DNA of 37,249 nt, from contig BRYA01000667.1 of NCBI GenBank assembly GCA_030267965.1, positions 1 to 37,249 on the forward strand, given 5' to 3'. Shown here one piece after another: positions 1 through 11,404 of this stretch (position 1 is its first letter; each line of letters opens with the position of its first letter). Both the position numbers and the translations under genes were made by a program. This DNA is from Triparma columacea (lineage: Eukaryota; Sar; Bolidophyceae; Parmales; Triparmaceae). Under the pieces are notes generated by a model, which was not told the origin of the DNA, did no database searches, and was given only the letters and a program-made list of their open reading frames with translations.

Positions 1-1237
1 CCAACGCCATCGCCTACGCCATCACCTACGCCGTCGCCTACTGCTAGTCTTACTGCATCGCCTACCGCTAGTCCTACGCCATCACCAACACCATCGCCTA
101 CTGCTAGTCCTACTGAAACACAAACACCCTGTCTTAACGATGTTACCTTCAAACCGACACTTGCTCTCTGGTTTTCTGATCCTGCCAGTGTGACAGGCTG
201 GCGCGCCACATACGGCAACATCGAGGACTGGTAAGTAGTTGGAAGAACAAGCGAGTAGAGAGGTTGCAGAGGGGGCTATGTGGTGGGCAGGCGGACAAAG
301 TAGGACGGGACAACGAAGCATCACGGGAAGATGAACATGCGAGCCCCAATAACAACTAACCCTTATATTCTCCTCTCGGCAATCCGACCCCTGCGGACCC
401 AAATTAAATCGCCGGCTGAGCAGGTGCACGACGGATGTCACTGACATGTCGAGTGCATTCAATGGCCAAAGAACATTCAACGAGGACATCAGCAGATGGG
501 ACGTCTCGAGTGTCACTGACATGGATTTTATGTTCTAGTGAGTATTGAGAGATGCTTTGGAGATGAGGTCATCGTGGTTTGCGTGTTATCTTTGCTGCAT
601 TCTATTTTAAGTAATACACTCGATTCTCATTCTAACATTCACACACGCACACATAAATCTCATCTCGCACATTTCCACTCGGCATTGAATTAAACATAGT
701 AACGCAGCTGACTTCGACCAACCTATTGGGGATTGGAACGTCTCGAGTGTCACTGATATGCAATCTATGTTCAGGTAAGTATTGAGAGATGCTTTGGAGT
801 AGATGTCTTCGTGGTTTGCGTGTTATCTTTGCTGCATTCTATTTTGAGTAATATACTCGCTTCTCATTCTAACATTCACACACGCACACGCAAATCACAT
901 CTCGCACATCTCCACTCGGCATTGAATTCAACGCAGTTCCGCTCAAGTCTTCAACCAGGATATTGGGAGTTGGGATGTCTCGAGTGTCACTGACATGCAG
1001 AATATGTTCTATTACGCAAATGCCTTTGACAAGGACGTCACGGTCTGGAACGTCTGCAAAGTCCTAACAACCCCCTCCCCGGATGGCAATTTTGCGGGAA
1101 TGTTCACTGGCTCCGGTGTTCAAGCAGGAATTACTCTGATACCCCCCACTAACGGAGAATGCATCGATTGCCTTGCCGGTTTCACCTCTGGCTCCGGAAA
1201 GTACGTAACGGACGGAAACCCTTGTACCCAAGTCTAA
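1..1237 (+). CDS. DUF285 (BspA-like) repeat protein, 3' part
   Basis: The 5' end lies outside the window. Exons read 1-230, 424-537, 700-774 and 937-1237, the last ending in TAA; all introns are GT-AG and every junction keeps the frame. The protein opens with a Pro-Thr-Pro-Ser-rich stretch (about 38 residues), followed by a short globular segment and then three units of about 25 residues of the type WDVSSVTDMxxMF, the hallmark of DUF285 (Pfam PF03382), a leucine-rich-repeat-like family expanded in stramenopiles. The tail is Cys-rich (CIDCLAGF and GNPCTQ) and resembles a GCC2/GCC3-type end. DUF285 proteins are often surface or secreted; here that is inference because the N-terminus is missing. 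Introns 2 and 3 are copies of each other. No enzymatic role is visible. Confidence 0.88.
538..936 (+). repeat. Duplicated intron plus exon modules, 237-bp period
   Basis: Introns 538-699 and 775-936 are both exactly 162 bases and differ at 15 positions by eye (about 91% identity). Exon 700-774 is 75 bases and matches the first 75 bases of the next exon (937-1011) at 54 positions (about 72%). Each intron-exon module adds one 25-residue DUF285 unit without changing frame, since both introns are phase 2. Confidence 0.9.
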
Positions 1238-1933
1238 GTTCCCCAACCACCTCGCCACCAACATTAATGAATAAGAGGGGGTTTGGGTGCCGGGGCGCGG
1301 AAAGTGTTCCCCCCCTCAGCAAGGACGGGAGCAGGAGCAGGGACAGGGGCCCTAACCAATGGGGGTTAGGAGGGAAAAGGGGGATTTGAAAAGGGGGATC
1401 TGAAAAGGGGGATGGGGGATTTGAAACGGGGGACGACGTGAAATGGGTGATGTGATCAAGAGACCGACACAAAACCTAGATTGAATGTTGGGAGTTCTCT
1501 AATAACTGATTTAAGGGCTGTCATTGGTTATCAAACATTGTAATCAAGCATTATTTTCGGGAGATGGGCAGGTTGGTGTTGAGTCGATCAATGTTTCCCC
1601 TAACAACATCGAGTACAAATCTAATTCTGTGTTTTTGTTTCTACCGTTTCGTTCACTTCTTCCCCTTCATTCGGACTTACTTCATGCCATTTTTCCTCGT
1701 CTGGGTTGGGAAAAAATTGGGGAACAAAAAGTAGCCCACATCCCTTGTAGCTACACACTTGGTCTCATACACACATACAACCTCTTTCAAATCGACTGCT
1801 TTACCAATACACTGCACACAAATCAAATTCCACGTGTCATAACCACCAAATCTCATCCCTCGTCGACCTTGTCAACCCCAAACATCACATAAAACCCCTT
1901 CTCCCCTACTATCACCACCATCCTCTTTGCACA
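1238..1933. other. Intergenic region with G-rich tandem repeat
   Basis: No gene is supported between the DUF285 stop and the TTI1 start. Bases 1377-1433 hold an imperfect tandem repeat of GGGGGATTTGAAAA-type units, four G-runs of five in a row and so a possible G-quadruplex on the + strand. An open frame at 1524-1892 has no family similarity and lies in the presumed TTI1 promoter and leader; I treat it as chance. Confidence 0.6.
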
Positions 1934-4900
1934 ATGTCTGCTCAAATAGAACGCGAGATGACAACAATCTACCAGTCCCTAAAGCCCAAGCTAGACCATG
2001 TTATGATAACCCTCTCAACCTACCGAAAGTCTTCGTCCTCTCCCACCCCCCCTCCCTCGTCAACTCTAATATCACAACTGATATCTCTCCATAAGGCCAT
2101 AGTCGACGCCAAAGAAACACTCCAATCCCTAAAGAGGTCCCAAATGCTCGCCGTGTGTCTGTCAAAAATGTCAGCCTTCATCCTCCTCCCCTTTGCTGCC
2201 ACGACCCAGAACCTCTCGGCCCGGACCTCCCTTCCTCCCCCCCCCCCCGAGCAGGCCAAGAAGAACAACTGCATCGAGGCCGCCGCTCTCAGCATCGAGG
2301 CCTACTGCGGCTTCCTCACCACCCAGATATCCTCGCCACTCTCCCTGCTCTCGGGGGAGAGCTTCAGAAACACGCTGGTAAGCCTTGTCATGTCGCTGCC
2401 ACCGAGCCCAGAGACAGCTACGGACGCGAGATCTGTGGCGATGTTCAAAGCTATAGTCGTCCTGATTAATTCCCCCGACGATGCAACGACAGGTCAACTG
2501 GAGGAGGTAAGGTAGAGTGTGCAAAAAAGGGAGATCTACCACGATTGTAAAAAAAACTAACAAAAACGCCTTCCTTGCCCTCTGGCTTCACTCATCTTAG
2601 TACTTGCCTCCCCCCCTCATCGCCTCAATCACCCAAACCGCTCTCTCCGTATCCAAGCACATACCGAACCGCGACGCTTCTCACCAGCTCGCATCGATGG
2701 CGACCCTCACTTCCCTGATCTCCAACGTCCCAAACCACGAAGTTTGGGTCTCGATATTTCCAGGTACCGTCGGCGGCATCTTCAAAGGTGAGAGGTTTAA
2801 ATTTCGCGTCATTTCAGCCCCCCCCCAAACACGCGCAACTATTCCAACATTTGAAAAACCGCTTCCGCCCCCCCGTCACAGTCCTTTACGACTCCATCAC
2901 CAGTAAGCACAAAGACCATGCCCTCGCGTCGTCTTGTATGGAGGCCTTCCAAGCCCTGCTTGAGGTCGCATGCGAAGACACCAAGAACGGCCTTGAGGAA
3001 AGAAATAAAACCGTCAATGACCTCTTCGCCCCCCCCCCTTCTTCCCCCCCCCCCACTTCCCCCCCCTTCTCCCCCCTCCTCAACCTGGAGCTAACTCGCT
3101 CCAACCTCACCCCTATCCTAACCCTAATTCTCCACAACACCAGACTCCACCCCTCCCTGAAGCTACGCAAGTGCTGCGCCGAACTCACGTCATCCACCCT
3201 ATTAAAATCACGCCTAACCCTCGAGCCCCTTACGGAGGCCCTATTTGACACTCTGGTAATACTGCTGCATGACGATATTGACGAAGTAAAGACGATCGCT
3301 CAGCAAGGCTTCGAGACGCTCAAGGCTTCCATCTCAGACAGCAGCTGGAGGTCCCTTCGCGCGTCTCAAATAGTGGATAGAATCCTCGCGCTCCTACCAA
3401 TGACGTCATCCCTACTTCCCCATCCCCCCTCCATCTCCGCACACGTCAGACTCCTAACAGGGTACTTTGATCTTTGCGATAACCTCCTCTTCTTATCCCT
3501 CCCCTCAAACGTCGAGCTTCTAATCGACGCTCTATGCACAGCGTTTCAACCTTCGACGTCCGCGTCTATTTCAACCTCGGGAAGTATGGGAACCGTCGCC
3601 TTTATGAATAGTTCAGGTTTCTACCTCCCGAGGTTCAGGTATCTCTCAAACGACTCCCTCGTAAGCGCGTGCAACGGGCTCGTGCGGGGGATCGCAGCGG
3701 GCACCAAGAACGACGGCGTTTTGGAGGTTGTCGTCGCCGGCCTTTTGAGGAGGATGGAGAGATGGGATGGTGGGGGAGAGAACGATAGGGATGGAGGCGC
3801 TGCCGTTGTTCTGACGGAACTCTTCAAAGGGATTCATGAAGCCAACACTAACCTCGCTTGGGCGGTAGCGACAAGCGTGGTCGAGTGTAGGGGGTGGAAG
3901 TGCGCTACCTGTTTCGAGGAGGTCGAGATTGCGGAGTCAGATAGTGGGGAGGAGGACTTTGAATCGTGGATGAATCGTAGTACGAGAAAAGGGACAAGGA
4001 AGGGGAGGAAGAGGAAGAAGGCCACGAGACGCATTCTCCCTCCTTCTTCTCAATCTAGCGTTAACAGGGGGAGGCAGCTGGAGAGCAACGCGTACTTCAT
4101 ATCTTCCCTGCTATCTTTGATGGCGTCTCTTCCGCCATTGCTCAAAGCAGATTTCAAGATGCTTCTCCCTGAAGTTCTATACTCAGTTATTTGCAAGGCT
4201 GGCTGCAAGCACTCGGTGGTGAAGATGGCCGCCATAAACTGTCTTAACTCCATAGCCAGTGACTGCGGGTTTGGGGATATTAAAAGGTGAGTACGGAGGA
4301 CCAAGTATGAAAGCACGGCGGGCGGAAAGTGGCAATCGTCAACGTCGTAAGCTCAAAGCTAAGTGACCCAAACCCTTTGAAATATGTTTCGCTCATCGCA
4401 GCCTCATCGTCATTAACATGGATTACCTCGCCGACGGATTCATAAACTCTACCCGCTACTCCTTGCGGAACGCCGTCGGCAAGGGCGACATCCTGGAGGG
4501 GGTCGTCAACGTGCTGCTAGGGTACGGCTGCACTCTCCCGATCCTGATCGACGTGGTGAAGGCTTGCTTGGCAGAGGTCGACGACATGAGGGGAATGGAG
4601 GCTGAAGAGCAAAAGGTTAATAGCGTGCTGAATATATTAGGGTGTATTGTGCAGAGCGTTGAGGGAGAGATGGAAGAGGTAAGGGAACAAGTCAAGAGGT
4701 CAAAAAGCGACAGAGAGTACCTCGAAAAGCTGCTGGAGAGGTACGGGGACGACAATGTAGTGTTGGGGGAGGGAAAGGAAAAAGTTGAGGATGGGGAGAT
4801 TGAGGGATTCTTCAAGGATTACCACGACAAAAAGGGGAAAGGGGACGAGGAAGAGACCAAGGATACCGGCGAAGGCGACGAAGAAGAAATGGAGAAGGAG

Positions 4901-5719
4901 AAGGCCGACAACAAGGTTGCGAGTGAGCAGTCTCGAATTCTAAGGGAAGTGTTGAGCCGCTGCTGTTATTATCTTCCGCTGCCGTCCTTGTCGACCGCAG
5001 TGGCCTCGTTTGCTGTCGCAACGAAGTGTTTTGAGGCTCTTAAGAAAATCGGGAACTCAGATGGTACTGGGGATCCTCTGTTGATGGCAATTAATGACGT
5101 TTGGGCCTCGGTTCTTAGCTCGGTCTTGACTCGGAGGGGATTGGGGGGAGGGAAGCAGAAGTCCAAGGGGCGAGCCTTTTTAGAAGTCGAGGGGGATGCC
5201 TCGAACATTGTCAATAGAACGTTGCTCAAGAAGACCTACTACGACTCTCCTTCAGGACAGGACTCGAGGCTAGGATTCGAGGTCGGGGACACCGAGACCA
5301 AGGAAAGGATATTATTCACGCATCTCTTCGAGCTGACGGCTTACTTGTGCAGGGAAGCTGGAGACTTCATGGCGAGGAGAGTCGACGAAGTATTCAACCT
5401 CGGCGGCTTGGTTTTGAAGCGCCAGGGCGCAGGGGCGGGGTCGGGGAGGAAGGCTGCGTTAATTCTGGCGGCTATAGATTGTTTTTGTGCTATATTCGAG
5501 AACTGCGGGGAGGGTGTGGCCGGCAAGGTCGAGTTGGCGACGGCTATGGTGGTGGGTTGGCTCAGCGACAAGGGGGACGTCGGGAGCAAGGCCGAGGAGT
5601 GCTGTAAGATTATGTGCAAGATTGATATAGAGGGGGCTTACGAGGGATTGGTCAAGGGTGGAGGCGAAAGGGGGGAAGTCTTGTTGAGGTGGATGGAAGA
5701 AGGGGGGGATGTAGAGTAA
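1934..5719 (+). CDS. TTI1: TELO2-interacting protein 1 homologue (TTT complex)
   Basis: Exons are 1934-2506, 2601-2787, 2882-4286 and 4402-5719, giving 1160 residues; human TTI1 is about 1090. It is an alpha-solenoid of HEAT-type helices with no catalytic motif. Recognisable TTI1 stretches include SLISNVPNHEVWVSIFPG (exon 2), the junction IFK-VLYDSITS that fixes intron 2, and the C-terminal block SLIVINMDYLADGF, which matches the conserved DYLVNGI region of animal TTI1. In the family, TTI1 binds TELO2 and TTI2 and, with HSP90/R2TP, stabilises newly made mTOR, ATM, ATR and DNA-PK-type kinases. Low-complexity inserts are a Pro/Ser loop near 3030-3080, a basic stretch near 3990-4040 and an acidic one near 4840-4910. 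ATG at 1934 is the first in frame. Its stop is 34 bp from the stop of the opposing nuclease gene. Confidence 0.87.
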
Positions 5720-5753
5720 ACCTGTTGTTTCGGTGGATATTTTTCGCGGCTTT

Positions 5754-7059
5754 TCATTTATTCTTTTCCATTTGCTCTTCGCTCAGGCCTCTCACGAATA
5801 CCCTCCTCGCACTGTGACAAGAGCAAAACTTCCTATCGCAGTGCTTCCACATAGAGGGGTCGTCAGCCTCTACCAATCCCTTGACATCCCTCCAGACGCA
5901 CTTGAGCTCTTCTTCGACGCTGCGACGAGCGAAGCGAGTTGCGAGGGGGTTGCTTTAGGAGCCGAGGTATCGGGCAATAAGCCTCAAGACTTACGGATAT
6001 TTTATACTTTCGCGACGCCCTTGGACTTCTTGTCCTTTCTCACCTGTCCAATACCTTGTTCCTTTGCTCTTCGCTCTCTCCGAGGTCGTACTCAAGTACC
6101 TCGGCCTTCCCCCTTTGGTTGGTCAAAAACATGAGCCTGAGGACCCTGATCTGCATGCTTTCAGTCTCCGTCTTTGTCGAGTTGAACTCGTCGCTCACAA
6201 GCTGGCCTTCTATCCTAGCTTCCCTCTTCTTTTCGTTCATTTCCCTGAGCAGCAGGGCATATATTTTGAGCTGCCAGAACTTCTCCTCCTTGATCCGTTC
6301 GTTTGTGGCCGGAGAGTATTTCAGGTCCGGGGCCTTTCCTGACTTGTAATCGCAAATCGCCCCCACGATGTCATCCGATCCAGCCACTCTTACCAGATCC
6401 AACCGATCGACGATGCCCCTCACCATAAAGGAGGTGGAAGTTTCTCCTAGCTCGGTGAAGTTGGCGCGGACCCAGCGCTCACGGAAGACAGGCTCGGTCT
6501 CGATCGTCTTCGGATTCTCAATCTCGTAGTAATTGTCCAGGAGTTTAAGCGCCGATAACCCCCACTCCCGCTCCTCCCCAACGTTGGCAAAGAGGTGAGC
6601 ATACTCGGTCGCATTCTCCTTCTTGGCCTTGGACCACTCCAAGCGCAGGAGGTTGTGGAGGTTCTCGAGTGTCCTCTCAGACCTCTTCAGCTCGAAAATC
6701 TTCTCCAACGCCGCGTGCACCATGGTTCCCTTGGTCAAAACGGGGGTCGTTGGCTCCCTAATCTTGTAAATATAACGAAGGAGGAAGGACTGCGGACAAG
6801 CTTGGAACTCCATCACGGACGACGGAGACAAAGCCGGGGGCATCTTCAAACTAACATTAGGCAACAACAGGCTGTCGGTCATCATGCCATCGTACCCCCT
6901 GAAGGTACTGTTGTCGAAGGGGGAAGCAAAGGGTGCCACTTCTTCAGAGGCAGATGAGAACAGCCGAGTAAATGTTGATGGTTTAACAAGAGACGGAGTG
7001 AGGCGTAGAGGTGCCGAAAATGAGAGCATTATTGTAAGAACTGGAAAGAAGACAAGCAT
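5754..7059 (-). CDS. RecB-like PD-(D/E)XK nuclease, organelle-targeted
   Basis: Exon 1 is 7059-6044 and exon 2 is 5919-5754, for 393 residues. After an N-terminal segment rich in hydrophobic, Ser and basic residues (probable organelle targeting, about 45 residues) comes the PDDEXK_1 pattern (Pfam PF12705): LSPSSVMEFQACPQSFLLRY, GTMVHAALEKIFEL (motif with the active-site His), GIVDRLDLV and then ICDYKSGK, carrying the Asp and D-x-K catalytic residues, and QLKIYALLL (Gln/Tyr motif). Exon 2 supplies a Cys-rich end, HCDRKFCSC, where relatives carry the Fe-S cluster cysteines; the spacing C-x4-C-x-C is unusual. Such proteins are single-strand DNA exonucleases in the Cas4/EXO5/AddB family. A role in plastid or mitochondrial DNA upkeep is inference. 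The divergent neighbour is E2F, with 271 bp between start codons. Confidence 0.87.
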
Positions 7060-7330
7060 CGAGGGGGGGAAAATGTGTTGCGATGGAGGGAAGTCTCGTG
7101 GTGGGATGTTAGTTTTATGGAAATCCCTCGATTGACAACAAAGATCTCAGTTAAAGTTGGTAATGATAAGACGGAAGTAGATGTGAGAGATGAGAGATGG
7201 AGGGGTTTCGTAGTCGCAACAGAGAGGGAAAAGCAGGGAATTGGGTGAATTCTGGGCCTTCTTTTCAAGGATTGGAGGGAGGCAAAATTTCCCACTCTCA
7301 TCTGCGTTTTCTATTAGCTCTGTCTAAATT

Positions 7331-8696
7331 ATGGCGTCCAAACGCTCAGGTAAGCTCAGAGACTCGCACTGAACACCCTGGAATGCAATTATTGGACTAG
7401 AAATTTGAACCCGAGTGGAGGGTCGCTTGTGCTTGCCATTTACAGGCCATTTACAGGCTTAATCTAAACCATAGCCCCCCCCTTTCACCGCCAATCTCCC
7501 CCAAAATGTAGCCCCTTCGTCTCCCAACACGCCACAGGGAATGCTGGTGTTGCCTGTATCAAAGAAGACCAGGTCTCCAGCAACTGCTACCTCGTCGCGA
7601 TATGATAGTTCTCTTGGCCTTCTAACGACAAAGTTCACAGCTCTCATCAAGGGGAGTATCAGTGGGTCGATCGACTTGAACGACGCGGCCCTTCAACTTC
7701 AGGTTCAGAAGCGCAGGATTTATGACATCACAAATGTCCTCGAGGGGGTGGGATTGATTGAGAAAAGGAGTAAGAACATAATAGCGTGGAAGGGTGTTAG
7801 TGGAGCGACGGGCGAGGACACAGGGTTTTTAGATTCGAGGAAGGAGCTGGAGGCGTTGTACGAGGAAGACTCTATGCTGGACTTTTGGGTCGAGAGGGAA
7901 AAGGTGAGGGTTGGGGTGTCGTTTGAAGCAGAGTGGTGTTACGAACAGTCAGGGAGCGAACGCGTAAACCTGCCTTCCTCATCACGCACCAACGAACGTG
8001 CAGATTTGCATCACATGTATTCTTACCCTTTCGTCCGTCGCAAAGATGAGGCTCCGCGCAGAGTACGGCTCCGGGACCTCCTCCACTCTTTACCTCACGT
8101 ACTCCGATATATGCAAAGGTGTGGGAGGAGAGAACAAGACGGTCTTGGCGATCAAGAACACCTTGGGGGGGACGCTCGAGGTTCCCGACCCGGAAGAGGG
8201 AATGGGTTGGGGGACGAGGAAGTACCAAATGTTCCTTTCGACCTCCGCTAAGGTTGCGAAAGATGACAACGAGCTCCTCGCAATGGGGGCCGCAGACATT
8301 TGCGCAATCTCGAAGTTTTCATCGCACCACCGGAAAGGTAGACTTGGCCGAAAGGTGCACCAGGAAACGGCGGGAAAGAAGGAGATTGAGGTATTTTTGT
8401 TGCAGGGGGGAAAGGTGCAGGGGGTGGCGGAGGAGACGGAGGAGGGCGGTAGCTCGCAGTCAACATCATCGACATCTACATCGAGCAAGAGTAAAACAAA
8501 ATCAGGTTCAACCAACCCCAACCATGTCTCAAATGAAAGCAGTATCCAAAATACCCCGACTCTCAACCCTGCGGAAGCGCCCGTGATTCTGACCGAGGGG
8601 AAAAATATCATCAAGCTACTGCCGATTGAACATACGGACATTGACTACACATATCACATGCCGACAGACGAGGGGATCAGTGATTTCTTTACCTAA
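7331..8696 (+). CDS. E2F: E2F-family transcription factor
   Basis: Exons are 7331-7349, 7512-7903 and 8046-8696, for 353 residues. The 19-base first exon encodes MASKRS and joins in frame to PSSPNTPQG. The DNA-binding winged helix (about residues 36-103) is highly conserved: [30 protein letters not shown] and [11 protein letters not shown], including the RRxYD DNA-contact motif. A coiled-coil/marked-box region follows, with LYLTYSDI and GGTLEVPDP. The C-terminus [16 protein letters not shown] matches the pocket-protein (RB) binding motif of animal and plant E2Fs. The last acceptor could instead be at 8003, adding 14 residues; I prefer the AAG at 8043-8045 because of its pyrimidine tract and family spacing. 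E2F binds DNA as a dimer with DP and controls S-phase genes; targets cannot be read here. Confidence 0.92.
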
Positions 8697-8759
8697 CCTA
8701 ACCCTGAACGCTTCTTTCTAAAAAAACATTACACACATTCTATGCACACATTCTATAGC

Positions 8760-10405
8760 TCAAACCGTCATGACTTCCGTCGGGGGGGGCCTCTGCCCTC
8801 GCCCCGCCCCCCTCTGAATTAGCTTCTCCTTCTCTTCCGCCTCAAAGCCACCCATATCTGCTTCCGCGCCACCCATCTCAACGCCAACGCCCTCATCCCG
8901 CTTCCCCACGCCAGCGAATCGCTTCCTCTTCCCTCTCTCCCCGGGAATAGGCAAGGGCAGGTACGTAGGTTCCCTCGCGGAAGGGAGGAACGCCTTGAAA
9001 CTGTGGCGACGGAGAGGGTTATGACGTGTTAGCGAATAAAGCGATGTGCCCTAGCCAAGGCACCGTCTCCTCACCTGAGCTCCCCGTAAATTTGCATCAG
9101 GTTCCTCTTCCATCCGAGGTCGTAGGGGTTGCTCCACATGACGCCTCTGTGTCTCGCCCTCCTCTTCCTGCCGAAGTTGCTGTGCAATTCAATAGTTGTT
9201 TGGCCGGAGCACGCTAGGTATAAGTGGAACGCCATTAGGACGAAGACCCCTACCCCCACGGCGACACAAATCAAAAACGCGAAGCTTATTGTTTGCCTCT
9301 CTTCCTTGCTGAGGTCGGCATACCTCGGGTCGACCACCTTCTCAATATGTGCCCCAGGGTCGAAGTTTCCTTCCTGATTCCGGGTGTATACCCGGTGGCG
9401 ACGGTGGTTATCGATAGAGAGAAAGAGGTTGAAAGTGATGGATACCGCATATACCATGGCCACAAAGACGTAAATGAGGAAGTTGAGGAAGTACCGGTAA
9501 TTGAAGTAACCGACGCAGTTGGCCATCCAAGGGCAGTAGTGATCCATGTTGAGAACCAATTCCTTCAAAGCGTGATCGTAATGAGAACGGGGGGGCTTAG
9601 GCTGCTTGGAGCGCATGCAGAAGCCCCACTCATGAGAGCCGAGAAGTACCCAAGCCGGGCGGCCGGAGTCGGAGTCCGAGTCAGACGAGTCGTCGTTGTT
9701 GGCCCTGTTCCGCCTGCGAGGAGAGAAGGAGATTTGCGAAAAGGGCAGGCGATAATGAGAACCGCTGCGGCGGGCGAGAGGACGACACGTCTTGTACGAA
9801 AGCAAACGACTGTGTTTTTATTCCTTTTCTCACCTCTCCCGCATCCTCCTGTGGCGTTCCCTGCGGTAGACAAGCGAATCGACTTGTAAGGAGTCTATTC
9901 AAATACAGTACCGCCCCCAACGTCGCCGCTACGCTCCCCCAAGCTCCCCTGCACCCCCCCACGCTCCTCCTCTAAATTCTCACCTCATCCTCTTCTTGTA
10001 ACTTGCCTCGTACTCCTGCACCGCGTGCTCGTCCTCAGGATAGTCAAAATTAGTCTGCTCTGCCAATTCTCGCACCACAATCTCGTACGACTCTCCCGTG
10101 TGTTTCGTAGTCACGCAGAGGAAGTAGTTGAACATTACATTGAAGAGGAGAAACATTGCGATCGCAACATGGATGCAGTAGGTTATCGTGAACGGTTTGG
10201 GTTCTATCAGGGGGAGGACAGTCCCGAAGAACATATAAACTAGACCGCTGATTATGGCCAGGGCGAAGCAGATCAGAAGGGGAGCAAGAAGAGTCACACC
10301 CCAGGTCATCGCAAAGTTGGCGATACTCATCGCGATGCAAAATGGATCAACATGGTCGTATCTATTGAGCCTCTCTGAGAAGCGTGAACAAAGTCTTCCT
10401 AACAT
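8760..10405 (-). CDS. DHHC-type (DHYC) palmitoyltransferase, degenerate zinc site
   Basis: Exons are 10405-9984, 9860-9834 (27 bases), 9713-9075 and 9000-8760, for 442 residues. Four hydrophobic segments flank a cytosolic loop. Two TM segments are in exon 1; after the loop come NFLIYVFVAMVYAVS and AFLICVAVGVGVFVLMAF. The core NMDHYCPWMANCVGYFNYRYF is clearly of the DHHC family but reads DHYC, as in the yeast Akr type. Upstream, the usual zinc ligands (C-x2-C, HC, C-x2-C) are largely missing: only FC and SHYDHAL remain. TTIE (TTxE motif) and NPYDLGWKRN (PaCCT-like) follow TM4. The Cys of DHYC is present, so S-acylation of membrane-attached proteins remains plausible. An acidic/Ser patch (DSSDSDSDS) precedes the core. 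It is convergent with E2F (63 bp between stops) and divergent from msrB (250 bp between starts). Confidence 0.88.
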
Positions 10406-10655
10406 CACAGTGTCTGGTATTAAAATACAAAATCGTTATGTTTGCGACGGGCAAAGGGGGAGGGGAGCAGCTTGGTCGTCGTTTGTGGTTCAACTTCTGG
10501 CCTATTTGTTGGAAAAGAGGAGGAACAGGGTAGGTCGTGCCCGGTATATGTTTTAGGTGCGGTAGGGAAGCAGGGAGGAGGAGCCCAAGAAAACTGGAAC
10601 AAAACTTGCCAAACAACCTGTGCCAACAAGGCCAGTGCAACGCTCCGAATAAATA

Positions 10656-11354
10656 ATGTCAATACTGTCGTTTCACACGGTGACATCGTTTCTAGTATTA
10701 CTCTTCATTCTCTTTATTTCACGGACTTCTGATGGTTTGTGTCCCAAGATCTCTCGACGGGCACTTCTATCAAGCTCATCAAGCCTGCTCCTGCCATTTT
10801 CTCCTTCAACTGCAACTGCATCTACAACTGTAACCGCGGCAAAAACATATTCCTTCGAGAAGAGCGATAGAGAATGGCAATACATACTCTCCGGGCAGCA
10901 GTACAACATCCTCCGAAAAGGAGGAACAGAACCCCCCTATGCAAGCATCCTTGAGAACGAGAAGAGGGCGGGGACATTCATATGCGCAGGTTGTCGCACT
11001 CCTCTTTTCGATTCGAGCGCGAAGTTCAATAGCGGCACGGGCTGGCCATCATTTGCAACAGCGCTTCCGGGTGTTGAGGTGACTTCGAACAACCCTGCAG
11101 CGCTCCTCCTGACAGGGATCGAGCTCAAGTGCGGAAATTGTGGCGGCCATCTTGGGGACGTGTTTGGAGACGGCGTGTTGTTTCCAGGGACTCCTGCAGC
11201 AGTGAGCAAGAAGCGGCACTGCATCGATGGGTATTCCTTGATATTTGTGCCGGAGAATGGGGGAGATGAAGTAATAGGAGACACGCCTGGGAGGAAGAAA
11301 GAAATGCCGAAATGGATGGAGCCTCCGTCGATCACACCGAGGCAGCGGTCATAG
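10656..11354 (+). CDS. msrB: Methionine-R-sulfoxide reductase B, plastid-type leader
   Basis: One exon, 232 residues, ATG at 10656. It reduces methionine-R-sulfoxide in oxidised proteins, usually with thioredoxin. The SelR fold is complete: structural zinc pairs C110-x2-C113 and C159-x2-C162, the core SGTGWPSF, GGHLGDVF, and catalytic C189 in RHCIDGYSLIF. The N-terminal 60 residues hold a hydrophobic signal (SFLVLLFILFISRTSDG), then a second element, ISRRALLSSSSSLLLPFSP followed by ATA, which looks like a twin-arginine (Tat) thylakoid transfer signal. I infer plastid import and possibly lumenal delivery. Its stop lies 50 bp from the stop of the opposing lipocalin-like gene. Confidence 0.94.
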   Translation: MSILSFHTVTSFLVLLFILFISRTSDGLCPKISRRALLSSSSSLLLPFSPSTATASTTVTAAKTYSFEKSDREWQYILSGQQYNILRKGGTEPPYASILENEKRAGTFICAGCRTPLFDSSAKFNSGTGWPSFATALPGVEVTSNNPAALLLTGIELKCGNCGGHLGDVFGDGVLFPGTPAAVSKKRHCIDGYSLIFVPENGGDEVIGDTPGRKKEMPKWMEPPSITPRQRS

Positions 11355-11404
11355 GGAGCGGTTGTAAATTGAAAAGTGTTGATATTCTAATCTTCATCCT
11401 GGCT

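Noticed and set aside
1524..1892. Open frame of 122 codons upstream of TTI1
   Set aside because: No family similarity and irregular composition; it lies in the expected promoter and leader.
2788..2906. Coding read-through of TTI1 intron 2
   Set aside because: The continued frame stops at 2906, while splicing 2788-2881 restores the TTI1-like sequence IFK-VLYDSITS in the next frame.
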